Source: Psychromonas sp. SP041
GTDB taxonomy: Bacteria; Pseudomonadota; Gammaproteobacteria; Enterobacterales; Psychromonadaceae
Reading direction: 5' to 3'
Assembly: GCF_000470315.2 (NCBI RefSeq)
Contig: NZ_CBRF02000007.1
Coordinates: forward strand, 1-64,000
DNA length: 64,000 bases
In this document: piece after piece, positions 1 through 7,849 of the stretch
Position numbering within the stretch: position 1 is the stretch's first letter
Layout: every line of letters begins with the position of its first letter
Position numbers and translations under genes: made by a program
Notes under the pieces: model-generated
Seen by the model: the letters and a program-made list of their open reading frames with translations, nothing else
Databases searched by the model: none
What the model was told of the DNA's origin: nothing

Positions 1-161
1 GGCGATCCCTGAGTATGCGTTTTGAAGCGAGTTGTTCTGTTGGTTCGAACGTCTTGTTAAAAACATTGTATGTTTAGCAATTCAATATTCGTAACCAACA
101 GAAGCATGTTCCATTTAATATAATAATTAATGAATCTATTAAATTAAATGGCTTGGTCGGA

Positions 162-240
162 CTATAAGGCAATTAAACATCGTGCAACAAAAATACGTTG
201 CACTGGACTCGCTATCGCTCGCCGTTTATTGCGGCGTTAG
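162..240 (+). other. integron attC recombination site
   Basis: About 80 bp with the architecture of Vibrio-type chromosomal integron attC sites. The left arm (CTATAAGGCAATTAAAC, 162-178) is an imperfect inverted complement of the right arm (CGTTTATTGCGGCGTTAG, 223-240). The right arm ends in the core GTTAG followed by G, the usual cassette insertion point. Inside is a perfect GTGCAAC/GTTGCAC inverted repeat (182-188, 197-203) and a TCGCTATCGCTCGC tract like the loop of V. parahaemolyticus attC sites. Bases 1-161 would be the 3' part of the preceding cassette; I see no gene there. No integrase or attI is in the window, so this is either the edge of a larger array or an orphan cassette. Confidence 0.75.
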
Positions 241-280
241 GTTTTCTTTCGATTTCAGCAATTAAATTTAAAGTAGAAAT

Positions 281-1885
281 ATGACTTATAGTGTAGCTTG
301 GAAAACAGATACAGCAGCTTTTATTGTTACAGATACTGCTGTTACAACTGCTTATGACCACAATATTCGAGAAACAAATGAAACCACATCATTTTGTGAG
401 CAACAAGGGAAATTAGGTCGCGATAATTATGTATATGAGAATGCATATAAGATTTTTTCAAAATCTAATATGGCTTACTCACTCGCTGGTGATGTAAGGT
501 TTGGCTCTGAATTTATAAATGATGTTGCATTTCGCATTGAAGTGGGATTTGATGTGGAAACTGCGATTAAAGGAGCTATAGATAATTACCTTGATTTCCA
601 AAGTGAACCGGCAATTGAAATCACACTGGCATTTTATTGTGAGCAACCAAAACTAATAACAATAAAAAACAAAAGAGCGACTTTTGTTAAAATTGAGGGT
701 GGTTTGGTTCTAATCGGTTCTCCGACTAAAGAGCTACTAGAATACACTAATACCTTCCATGGTGTCTTCATGGACGACTACCTTAAAATGCCATTGGGCT
801 CTGTAAGCGATGAAGAATTATTGATAAAGATGATTGCATTGCTACAAAGCTATGGAATTCATAATTATACTATCGAAAACGGTATTGGGGGAGCGTATAC
901 AGGGTTAAGTGTCACGAGTTTTGGTATAGAGTATCAGCCAGATATCTGTTACTTAATTTCAGGTGAAAACCCAGCTTTTGATACTCAAAAAATAGCTACA
1001 GTTAATGTTAATGAACATTCAGTTTGTATAATAAATACTGATATTTCTGACATAGTAATTTCTAATAATAATTCTGATGTGAGTGAAGAGTGTAGGTTAT
1101 CCTTGTTAGAAGATTCGAGAAATAGATTTGATAATGGAGAGTATAAATATTTCATATTTATGAATACATTTTGCCATGTGGTTTGTATTATTAATATGAA
1201 TTTTAATCATGATCATTTACTTCTGAGTTTAGATGTTAGAGAGGATAAAGAGGGGACTTTGGGGTTGATTGTAAGCACAGAGCTTCAAATGATGTTAAAC
1301 GATGGTTATAAAGTACCTAGGAATATTCAGGATACAACGTTTCATTGCATTCCATTTATTCGCGCTCCTGTGGCTAAAGTAGAATTAGTCAAAAGTGAAA
1401 TTAGAAAGCTAAGAGTGGGAAAAATAATTAACAATGTAATGCCTAAATATAAATTTATATTGATGGAATCTGGAGTTATGTTTGATTGGTATTACGGAAA
1501 TCAAGATTCTATTATCCCTTTTCTGAAATACAACAAAGATAAAGAGTTTATTAGAGTTGTAGACTTATCTACAGACATGGTTTCTTTGGAGTTTGAGAAT
1601 GGAGATATCATTTTTCCAGAGCTGGGTTATCATGTAAATGAGTTGTTCATCAACATAGTCAATAAAGAGAGAAAGGAAGATATCTATATTTTTGACTTTT
1701 ATCCAAACAACGGTGAAGATGAGTTCTTGTTTGTTCATGTGTTAGCTAATGACGTAGATGATGCTTTCAATAAAGCAACTGTATCTGTAACTAATGAATA
1801 TGGTGACAATCAAGCATTAATTTTTTCTGGTAAACAGTTTTATCATCCAAAGTATTTTTGGAGTGATCAACTACCAAAAACCTAA
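281..1885 (+). CDS. cassette ORF with proteasome/HslV-like Ntn-hydrolase N-terminus
   Basis: 534 residues, starting 41 bp after the attC core, as a cassette gene would. I do not recognise the full protein. The N-terminus has Thr2, then VTD with Asp18, which is exactly +16 from Thr2 as in the Thr1/Asp17 pair of proteasome beta/HslV subunits. A YKIF segment (Lys57) followed by MAYSLAGDVRFG (about 65-76) resembles the Lys33 and substrate-loop region, with an insertion of about 24 residues. Strands around 112-150, ending in LVLIGSPTKE, and a Gly-rich segment near 202-208 fit the rest of that fold. Residues from about 240 to 534 are an unrecognised, very AT-rich extension. No signal peptide or membrane segment is seen. 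The Ntn assignment is inference from motif spacing and needs a profile search. Confidence 0.7.
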   Translation: MTYSVAWKTDTAAFIVTDTAVTTAYDHNIRETNETTSFCEQQGKLGRDNYVYENAYKIFSKSNMAYSLAGDVRFGSEFINDVAFRIEVGFDVETAIKGAIDNYLDFQSEPAIEITLAFYCEQPKLITIKNKRATFVKIEGGLVLIGSPTKELLEYTNTFHGVFMDDYLKMPLGSVSDEELLIKMIALLQSYGIHNYTIENGIGGAYTGLSVTSFGIEYQPDICYLISGENPAFDTQKIATVNVNEHSVCIINTDISDIVISNNNSDVSEECRLSLLEDSRNRFDNGEYKYFIFMNTFCHVVCIINMNFNHDHLLLSLDVREDKEGTLGLIVSTELQMMLNDGYKVPRNIQDTTFHCIPFIRAPVAKVELVKSEIRKLRVGKIINNVMPKYKFILMESGVMFDWYYGNQDSIIPFLKYNKDKEFIRVVDLSTDMVSLEFENGDIIFPELGYHVNELFINIVNKERKEDIYIFDFYPNNGEDEFLFVHVLANDVDDAFNKATVSVTNEYGDNQALIFSGKQFYHPKYFWSDQLPKT

Positions 1886-1984
1886 CAAACAAGAGGTAGC
1901 TCCTCATTATGAGCCCGTATATAAGAACGCATCTAACTTTTTTATTATTAAGCTTTATTGACATTAATAGGGAGTCCATATAAG

Positions 1985-2013
1985 GATAGGTGTCGCGCAG
2001 CCGACACCTTATC
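1985..2013. terminator. hairpin downstream of cassette ORF
   Basis: GGTGTCG (1989-1995) pairs with CGACACC (2002-2008) and the stem extends into GATA/TATC with one bulged base. It lies between the convergent cassette ORF and the AraC-type gene. No strong T-run follows, so a terminator role is only plausible. Confidence 0.35.
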
Positions 2014-2018
2014 TGGGT

Positions 2019-2098
2019 AAAAGTATTGGACACCCACTAGTTCATCGTAATAAAATCAGAACTTTAGGATGTTAAATCGATGGGTGTCCAGCACTTTT
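2019..2098. repeat. 80-bp element with 18-bp terminal inverted repeats
   Basis: AAAAGTATTGGACACCCA (2019-2036) and TGGGTGTCCAGCACTTTT (2081-2098) are inverted repeats that differ at two positions, with 44 bp between them. Related words (AAAGTATTGGACA, AAAGTTGTGGACACCCAT) recur near 4250, 4310, 6304, 7435 and 17514, so this looks like a family of short, non-coding mobile-element ends. It could instead act as a bidirectional terminator between the convergent genes. Confidence 0.5.
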
Positions 2099-2117
2099 TT
2101 GCGAACAAATGAATCAC

Positions 2118-2993
2118 TTAACGAAATAATGAAATCGGTAAGCAAAAACTTAATATAAATTCCTCGCCTTCCGTTAAAAATTGATTCATCTGATAATGAA
2201 CATAAGCAGGCGTAGACTGCATTTTATAACCAGAGCTAGGTAACCAATGCTCCAATATATGACTTAACTGCGGTAATAATTCACCGTACTTTCCCTCTAA
2301 TTTAAATACAGCATGTAACCCTGCAGGAATCGTCATGCTATTAACAACACCCCTACGTAAAATTGGACAATCGATTTCAACACAAGCAACATAACGGCAC
2401 TTATTTAGTTCAACCCATGTCGGGTTAGAATGATGTAAGCCAAATTGTTCTGAAAAGTTACGCCCTTCTATATTCGCCCACGCCTTTAATGTATGCCATG
2501 CATTTGCTATCGAGCGGTCGTAGCCTTGATGCCTTACATAAGCAACATGCCGCGCAGGTAGTTCGACTAATTTATGCTTTGGTGTTTCCATCTTATATAA
2601 ACGTTGATAATTAGCTGCAATCTCTTGATCCACCAATAGTGATTTACGTTGGTATTGATGATCATGGTTACGCCATTGTCCCGGCGACATAGAAAAAGTA
2701 AATTTAAAAGCACGACTAAATGATGAAAGCGATGAAAAGCCAGATTTATTAGCAATATCCAAAATAGACGATTTACTATCAAACATCAGTTGATTCGCTG
2801 CAAACTCCATACGAATTCGACGAATATAAAAGTGAACAGATTCACCCACTACTGATTTAAAAATACGATGAAAATGTTGCTCTGAATACGCAGCAATATT
2901 GGCGAGATCTTTCGCTAATAAAGGATGACTTATATCTTGATGAATAAAATAAAGCACATCGTTAATACGTGATATGTGTTGATTCGTTTTCAT
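2118..2993 (-). CDS. AraC-family regulator with GyrI-like ligand-binding domain
   Basis: 291 residues from the ATG at 2993; an upstream TTG is possible but less likely. The N-terminal ~110 residues carry the two helix-turn-helix motifs of AraC/XylS proteins (LAKDLANIAAYSEQHFHRIF near 25-45; ILDIANKSGFSSLSSFSRAF near 78-98). Residues about 135-290 form a GyrI-like effector domain, recognisable from LPARHVAYVRHQGYD and the closing beta-rich segment. This Rob/SoxS-like DNA-binding plus GyrI layout is used for small-molecule-responsive regulation. It is divergent from the aminotransferase gene at 3097, and two direct repeats sit just upstream of it, which suggests autoregulation and control of that neighbour. 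The ligand is unknown. Confidence 0.88.
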   Translation of the reverse strand: MKTNQHISRINDVLYFIHQDISHPLLAKDLANIAAYSEQHFHRIFKSVVGESVHFYIRRIRMEFAANQLMFDSKSSILDIANKSGFSSLSSFSRAFKFTFSMSPGQWRNHDHQYQRKSLLVDQEIAANYQRLYKMETPKHKLVELPARHVAYVRHQGYDRSIANAWHTLKAWANIEGRNFSEQFGLHHSNPTWVELNKCRYVACVEIDCPILRRGVVNSMTIPAGLHAVFKLEGKYGELLPQLSHILEHWLPSSGYKMQSTPAYVHYQMNQFLTEGEEFILSFCLPISLFR

Positions 2994-3005
2994 AATCACC
3001 AAAAA

Positions 3006-3040
3006 GCATAAATGGACATATTAATTAGCATAAATGGACA
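3006..3040. promoter_or_regulatory. two direct repeats, likely AraC-type operator
   Basis: GCATAAATGGACA occurs at 3006-3018 and again at 3028-3040, a start-to-start spacing of 22 bp, or two helical turns. Both copies lie in the 103-bp gap between the divergent AraC-type regulator and the aminotransferase gene. This is the arrangement expected for tandem operator half-sites of an AraC-family protein. The repeat is seen; the binding is inferred. Confidence 0.5.
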
Positions 3041-3096
3041 AACATTTTAAAGCAACTGATCATATCCTTTAAAATATATTTAAAGGAGTAAATAGC

Positions 3097-4248
3097 ATGA
3101 TGCGAGCTACATCGTTACAAAATATTAAACCCTCTTATATTCGCGAGATTTTAAGCGTTGCAAACTCAAAAGATATTATTTCTTTGGCTGGCGGTTTACC
3201 TGATCAAGCAACGTTCCCATTGTCATTAATGCAAAGTTCATTAAATAACTTAACCACATTACCGTCATTATTTCAGTACGGTAACACAGCAGGGTATGCC
3301 CCATTACTTAACTATTTTAAAAGGCATTATCAAATACCATCATCGCATGAAGCGATCGTCTGTACTGGTTCACAACAAGGTTTAGACCTTATTGCACGAG
3401 CATTTGTTAACCCTCAGGATAAAGTGGTTCTGGAAGCTCCCAGCTACTTAGGAGCGATTCAAGTTTTTGGTCTTGCTCAAGCTAAAATAGAAAGTGTTTC
3501 ACAACAAGCTGATGGGCCAAATTTACAAGAATTAGAAGCTTTTTTCGCACAAAGAGACATTACTTTATTTTACGCTGTACCCGACTTTCACAATCCAACG
3601 GGTGTTTGTTGGTCGTTAGCTGTACGTCAAAAAGTGGGACAATTATGCCAACAGTACAATGTCACATTAATTGAAGATGTACCTTATCGAGAACTTAGAT
3701 TCAGCGGCAATGAATTACCGCTAGCCTCAAGTTTTTGCCCTGACCATTCATTGGTATTACGCTCCTTTTCAAAAATAGCAACGCCGGGAATAAGGTTAGG
3801 TTTAGTCAGTGGGAAGTCTGATTGGATAGCCGCGCTTAATACAGTTAAACAAGCCGCAGATTTACATTCAAACATGCCAATGCAAGCCGTCTTATTGGAT
3901 TTACTACAACATGAAGAGTTTCCTAATCATCTAGATAAATTACGTAACCTTTACCATGAACGATGCCAAGCTTTAATTAACCTTTTAACGCATGAACTGC
4001 CTTCATATTGCGAAGTTAACAAAGTCGATGGAGGTATGTTTGTTTGGTTGTTATTACCAAGTTGCGATGTGGATGCATTGGCTAAAAGTGCTTTAACAAA
4101 AGGCGTTGCAGTCGTACCCAGTTCGGTTTTCTATCACCAAGAAACAAAAAACGAATCCGCATTACGTTTAAATTTCACCAATTCGAATACAGAAGAATTA
4201 ACGGAAGCTGTTAAACGTTTAGCCAAAGTGATAAAAGACTACTGCTAA
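3097..4248 (+). CDS. PLP-dependent aminotransferase (class I, MocR/2-aminoadipate type)
   Basis: 383 residues, with a strong ribosome site (AAAGGAG, 3082-3088) before ATGATG. The fold-type I signature is complete: SLAGGLPD near residues 28-36, an N-P-T-G segment (PDFHNPTGVCW), the IEDVPYREL cofactor-binding Asp/Tyr, and SFSKIATPGIRLG, where Lys (about 226) would form the Schiff base with PLP. It most resembles the stand-alone relatives of MocR, such as 2-aminoadipate or aromatic aminotransferases; the substrate cannot be read from sequence. The divergent GyrI-domain regulator at 2118-2993 probably controls it. A palindromic CCTTTAAA/TTTAAAGG pair surrounds the ribosome-binding region and could influence translation. 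Confidence 0.9.
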   Translation: MMRATSLQNIKPSYIREILSVANSKDIISLAGGLPDQATFPLSLMQSSLNNLTTLPSLFQYGNTAGYAPLLNYFKRHYQIPSSHEAIVCTGSQQGLDLIARAFVNPQDKVVLEAPSYLGAIQVFGLAQAKIESVSQQADGPNLQELEAFFAQRDITLFYAVPDFHNPTGVCWSLAVRQKVGQLCQQYNVTLIEDVPYRELRFSGNELPLASSFCPDHSLVLRSFSKIATPGIRLGLVSGKSDWIAALNTVKQAADLHSNMPMQAVLLDLLQHEEFPNHLDKLRNLYHERCQALINLLTHELPSYCEVNKVDGGMFVWLLLPSCDVDALAKSALTKGVAVVPSSVFYHQETKNESALRLNFTNSNTEELTEAVKRLAKVIKDYC

Positions 4249-4302
4249 TAAAGTATTGGACATATACGGTCACTCTTTGTAAATCAAGATTAGATTGATG
4301 AA

Positions 4303-4690
4303 GGGGTGCAAAGTTGTGGACACCCATACATTGAAGTTAATAATACCAACTGGTTAATGATTCAATCGATGCTAAATGAGGCTACGACTTCTTCGCCGTT
4401 GAGCTTTCCCAAATTATTAATTCCTTTCAGCAACATCAAACAGGACGTTTGCTGTAAGTTCGTTCGGCACATGGATGTGCCGTATGAACTGGTGCGTTAG
4501 AAAGCTTATTTTAAAGGTATGGGCATGGTTTGGATGAAGAAAGCGACTCGGTGCCAGTCTCTTTACACTCTTATAGGTATCAGGTTCTCTGCTGGCAAAG
4601 AGAAAGTAAAGTCGCCTAAAGGGCTAAACCAAAGCTAATAAAGATCAAAAAGCCACGATGAGCGCAGACGAACTCATACTAAAAATGATC
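4303..4690 (+). repeat. dispersed repeat R1, copy A (fills gap 4249-4857)
   Basis: About 390 bp that closely match 7430-7841 in the same orientation. Shared blocks include GTTGTGGACACCCATAC, GAGGCTACGACTTCT, CGTTGAGCTTTCCCAAAT, CAGGACGTTTGCTGTAAGTT, GACTCGGTGCCAGTCTCTTT and GAGAAAGTAAAGTCGCC. A small hairpin CGGCACAT-GG-ATGTGCCG lies at 4465-4482. Short open frames inside it are not conserved between copies, so it looks non-coding. The rest of the gap (4691-4857) holds no gene that I can support; its TTTTGCCTTTGACAA word recurs near 6199. Confidence 0.75.
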
Positions 4691-4857
4691 ACCACCATAA
4701 ACCTTAAAATAATGGGGCTGGTATTGCGTTTTGCCTTTGACAAATACACTACGAAAATCAACGTGACTAACAGCATAGCGTTAAATAACTTTATGCCGCC
4801 TTACTTGATTAACTATCGAAGTTATTTTCATAGGTAAGCACTCGAATTAATGCATTT

Positions 4858-5970
4858 TTATCTGTTATCTGTATTTATTATTTTGGCAATCACATCATTC
4901 ACGGCGCAAACCGCACCTTCTAAATAACCAGCATCTATACGAGAAAACTCACTGCCTGCTAAAAATATATTCTTTTGAGTTAATTCCGTTATATGTTGAT
5001 CCATAGGAAAGTCAGGGTGTTTTGGCGGTTCATTAATATCACGTGCAGAAGCAACAAATTCGTCGGTTGCCCAATCTTTATATAATATTGAATCAAGTTC
5101 TGCTTCTGAATTCTCATACAGTTGATTCAATTGATTGAGACAAGCCTCTTTTATTTGCGATTCATCATATTGTTGTCGATGATTAGCCGGCACACCAATA
5201 AAGCCAAATAAGGCATTTGTCAGATTAACCTGTTCACCCGTTTCTGAAATATCGATAGAGCAAGCGTCATGCATTTCTTGCATGGGGCCTTGTTGGCTAA
5301 ATGCTTGTCCAGACAACCCCTTTTCACGCCAAAAACTAGAATGATAGATTGAAATAAATTTTGCTTGCGCAGCCATCCATGTAGGTACTTTTTTAAAGTG
5401 CTCAATAAGCTCAGATGAAGCCCAATGAGTGGGTGTTAGATGCTCTACAATCATGCGAGGAGGTAATGCTAATATAAGGTTATTTGCATGAAACAATTTA
5501 GTCTCATTGTTATGTTGTGCTTTTATTATCCATTGGTCATCGATTTTTGTTGTATTGGTAACAACATGTTCTGTTTTTATATTGCGTGAATCAATCTTAC
5601 TATACAGTACATTAATTATTGTGGTCATGCCGCCAATGACACGATACATACTTGCAGCACCCGCACCTTCGGTTCTTATGATTCCTTGATTACCTTGTTT
5701 TTGAAATAATGCATCGCCTCTCGTATATTGTTCAACATACGGTATGTTAAGTTCTTCAAGCAACTGTTGTATATTGAATTGATGAGGGAAAATCCACGTA
5801 GGTCCTAAATCATGATAATGCTCTGTGGAGGTGTCTTTTACGCCTAATATCCTACCGCCGAGCTTTGGTTTAGCTTCCAAAAGTAAATAAGGTATCCCTT
5901 GTTTTTGTAAATACCAGGCACTCAATAATCCAGATAAACCACCGCCTATAATAATGTTGTTAATGTGCAT
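4858..5970 (-). CDS. FAD-dependent amine oxidase family protein
   Basis: 370 residues. The N-terminal dinucleotide-binding motif GGGLSGL (residues 9-15) and the following LLLEAKPKLGGRI segment are the FAD-binding signature of the flavin amine oxidase/protoporphyrinogen oxidase family. The C-terminal block NIFLAGSEFSRIDAGYLEGAVCA contains the second FAD-binding stretch. It is shorter than typical monoamine oxidases (about 450) but the core is complete. There is no signal peptide, so it is probably cytoplasmic. The substrate is unknown. It is a single gene between two repeat-rich gaps, and the ribosome site is weak (rc of 5976-5981). Confidence 0.85.
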   Translation of the reverse strand: MHINNIIIGGGLSGLLSAWYLQKQGIPYLLLEAKPKLGGRILGVKDTSTEHYHDLGPTWIFPHQFNIQQLLEELNIPYVEQYTRGDALFQKQGNQGIIRTEGAGAASMYRVIGGMTTIINVLYSKIDSRNIKTEHVVTNTTKIDDQWIIKAQHNNETKLFHANNLILALPPRMIVEHLTPTHWASSELIEHFKKVPTWMAAQAKFISIYHSSFWREKGLSGQAFSQQGPMQEMHDACSIDISETGEQVNLTNALFGFIGVPANHRQQYDESQIKEACLNQLNQLYENSEAELDSILYKDWATDEFVASARDINEPPKHPDFPMDQHITELTQKNIFLAGSEFSRIDAGYLEGAVCAVNDVIAKIINTDNR

Positions 5971-6485
5971 GAAAGTTCCTAGGTTTGATATAAAAGCGAC
6001 ATAATATTGGTTGTGTGATTGTGATTAATTTACTTAAACTTGTGAAGGAAATTAACCAGTTAACGTTATTTATAAAAGTACAGGGCACTTATAAACTTTA
6101 CCATTGCCCAATTACATTAAAAGCCGAAGATACATTATTTTTGTTCTGCTTTGTATGCTATTTGGAATTCTGGAAGAGTGCCATTCGGGTCAAGCCTTGC
6201 TTTTTGCCTTTGACAATCATACTGCTAAATTCAATTTGGTTACCACTATGTCACCGTTGTCTCGAAGTTCTGAAAAAGTTCTGAACACTCATTAGTTGCT
6301 CACTGAACAAGTTGTGGACACTCATTAGTTGCTCACAATCAAATTAGATTGTTACGATTTAAAGTTATTTAGAGCTGTAATGCTGTATTAAAATTATCAA
6401 CAAAATAGGAGGTTGTCGGGTAAACTCCCTAGTCATCATTCTCTAGTCATATTTACCTATTAAACATGCTAATTGGATCAAACAC
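5971..6485. other. non-coding stretch with short direct repeats
   Basis: I see no credible gene. Overlapping frames near 6015-6295 have no family features. ACTCATTAGTTGCTCAC occurs twice (6285-6301 and 6319-6335), the second copy preceded by AAGTTGTGGAC, the same word that begins repeat R1. A TTTTTGCCTTTGACAA word near 6199 also occurs in the gap after R1 copy A. This looks like mobile-element debris. Confidence 0.5.
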
Positions 6486-7373
6486 ATGCCTCACAACTAT
6501 ACACCTACTGTTAAAGACTGGCTTTCTCTGCTGTTACTCATCTTGCTGTGGGGTACGTCATTTATGTTTACCGCGGTCTCACTGCAAAGCTTTAGCCCTG
6601 TGGCTATCGTCTCTCTTAGAGTCTTGATTGCTGCCGTTATTCTAACGCTCTTTATGTATGCCAAGGGGTGGCGTTTGCCTGTAGAGCCGTTGGCTTGGGC
6701 GGTATTTTTATTGCTGGGTGTTATGGGTAACTTGTTGCCATTTCTTCTTATCTCAACGGGTCAGAAAGATATTAGCTCGGGCATTACGGGATTGTTGATG
6801 GCATTTATGCCGTTGGCGACAATGATTTTAGCACATTATTTTGTATCAGGAGAAAGCCTCAATCGCTTTAAAATATTCGGGTTTATGTTAGGTATTACTG
6901 GCGTGGTGATTGTGCTTTGGCCGTCGTTAGTCGGAGCTCATAGTAATTTACTGAGTGGTTTATTGATTTTACTCGCTACTTTTAGTTATGCGATCAATGC
7001 CATTTTGGTGAGGCGATTACCTTCTTATAATCCTGTTGTAACAGCAGCAGGCGTGATGATTATTTCGAGTATCGTTATAGTGCCATTTTGGCTATGGCAA
7101 GATTTACCGTGGCAACAAAGTTATTCTTTAAACGCCTCGTTATCCATGTTGTGGTTAGGTGTCGGGCCGACTGCATTTGCTACCATTCTTTTGTTTGCTG
7201 TTATCGGCACAGCAGGCCCTACGTTTCTTTCGTATATTAATTATGTGATTCCTATCGTAGCGTATTTTACTGGCGCACTTCTTTTGGGCGAAGCCATTGA
7301 ATGGCAAAGCCTAGGGGCGATGTTATTGATCATTTTAGGGATAGCGTTAACGCGTAAACGGGTTGCTGGTTGA
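6486..7373 (+). CDS. EamA/DMT-family transporter
   Basis: 295 residues, almost entirely hydrophobic, with about ten predicted transmembrane segments in two five-helix halves, as in RhaT/EamA drug/metabolite exporters. The LLLILLWGTSFMFTAVSL start and the motif LLGEAIEWQSLGAMLLIILGI at the C-terminus are typical. It sits in the inner membrane; the substrate is not predictable. GGATC precedes the ATG by eight bases. It stands alone, followed by R1 copy B. It is unlike the second DMT transporter at 37755-38633 in detail, so the two are not recent duplicates. Confidence 0.85.
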   Translation: MPHNYTPTVKDWLSLLLLILLWGTSFMFTAVSLQSFSPVAIVSLRVLIAAVILTLFMYAKGWRLPVEPLAWAVFLLLGVMGNLLPFLLISTGQKDISSGITGLLMAFMPLATMILAHYFVSGESLNRFKIFGFMLGITGVVIVLWPSLVGAHSNLLSGLLILLATFSYAINAILVRRLPSYNPVVTAAGVMIISSIVIVPFWLWQDLPWQQSYSLNASLSMLWLGVGPTAFATILLFAVIGTAGPTFLSYINYVIPIVAYFTGALLLGEAIEWQSLGAMLLIILGIALTRKRVAG

Positions 7374-7429
7374 ATAAAGAGTCTGTTAACTTTACTTCTC
7401 TCTTTACTGAATATATATAGTATAAAGTT

Positions 7430-7841
7430 GTTAAAGTTGTAGGCACTCATACGTTGAAGTTAATAATATCAATTAGTTAATGATTCAGCGATGTTAAATG
7501 AGGCTACGACTTCTCCGCCGTTGAGCTTTCCCAAATCATGAATACCTTTCAGCTGCTCACCAGCGGCAAACAGGACGTTTGCTGTAAGTTCATTCGACAC
7601 AGAGATGTGCCGTATGAACAGTGATGCGCCGTATGAACGGGTGCGTTGGCAAAGCTTATTTTAAAGATATGGGCTTATTTGGATAAGAAAGTGACTCGGT
7701 GCCAGTCTCTTTGCATTCTTGTAGGTATCAGGTTCTCTGCTGGCAGAGAGAAAGTAAAGTCGCCGATAGGGCGAAACACAAAGCCGGAAATATCAACATA
7801 ACTTCGATAAGCAAAGACGAACCAAAATTAAAAATAGAATG
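7430..7841 (+). repeat. dispersed repeat R1, copy B (fills gap 7374-7849)
   Basis: This is the second near full-length copy of the R1 repeat. Relative to copy A it contains an extra ~20-bp duplication (GTGCCGTATGAACAGTGAT then GCGCCGTATGAACGG, around 7605-7640) at the hairpin region. The 3' part (AAAGTCGCC...AAGACGAACC...AAAAATAGAATG) runs to the 3' end of the sugar dehydrogenase gene on the other strand. No coding potential is evident. Confidence 0.75.
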
Positions 7842-7849
7842 CCCAATGC

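Noticed and set aside
4306-4500. 64-codon open frame inside repeat R1 copy A
   Set aside because: The frame is not preserved in copy B and has no protein-like features or ribosome site.
6015-6295. Overlapping 89- and 63-codon frames after the amine oxidase gene
   Set aside because: Hydrophobic low-information sequence in repeat debris. The two frames overlap each other and neither has a start site or family pattern.
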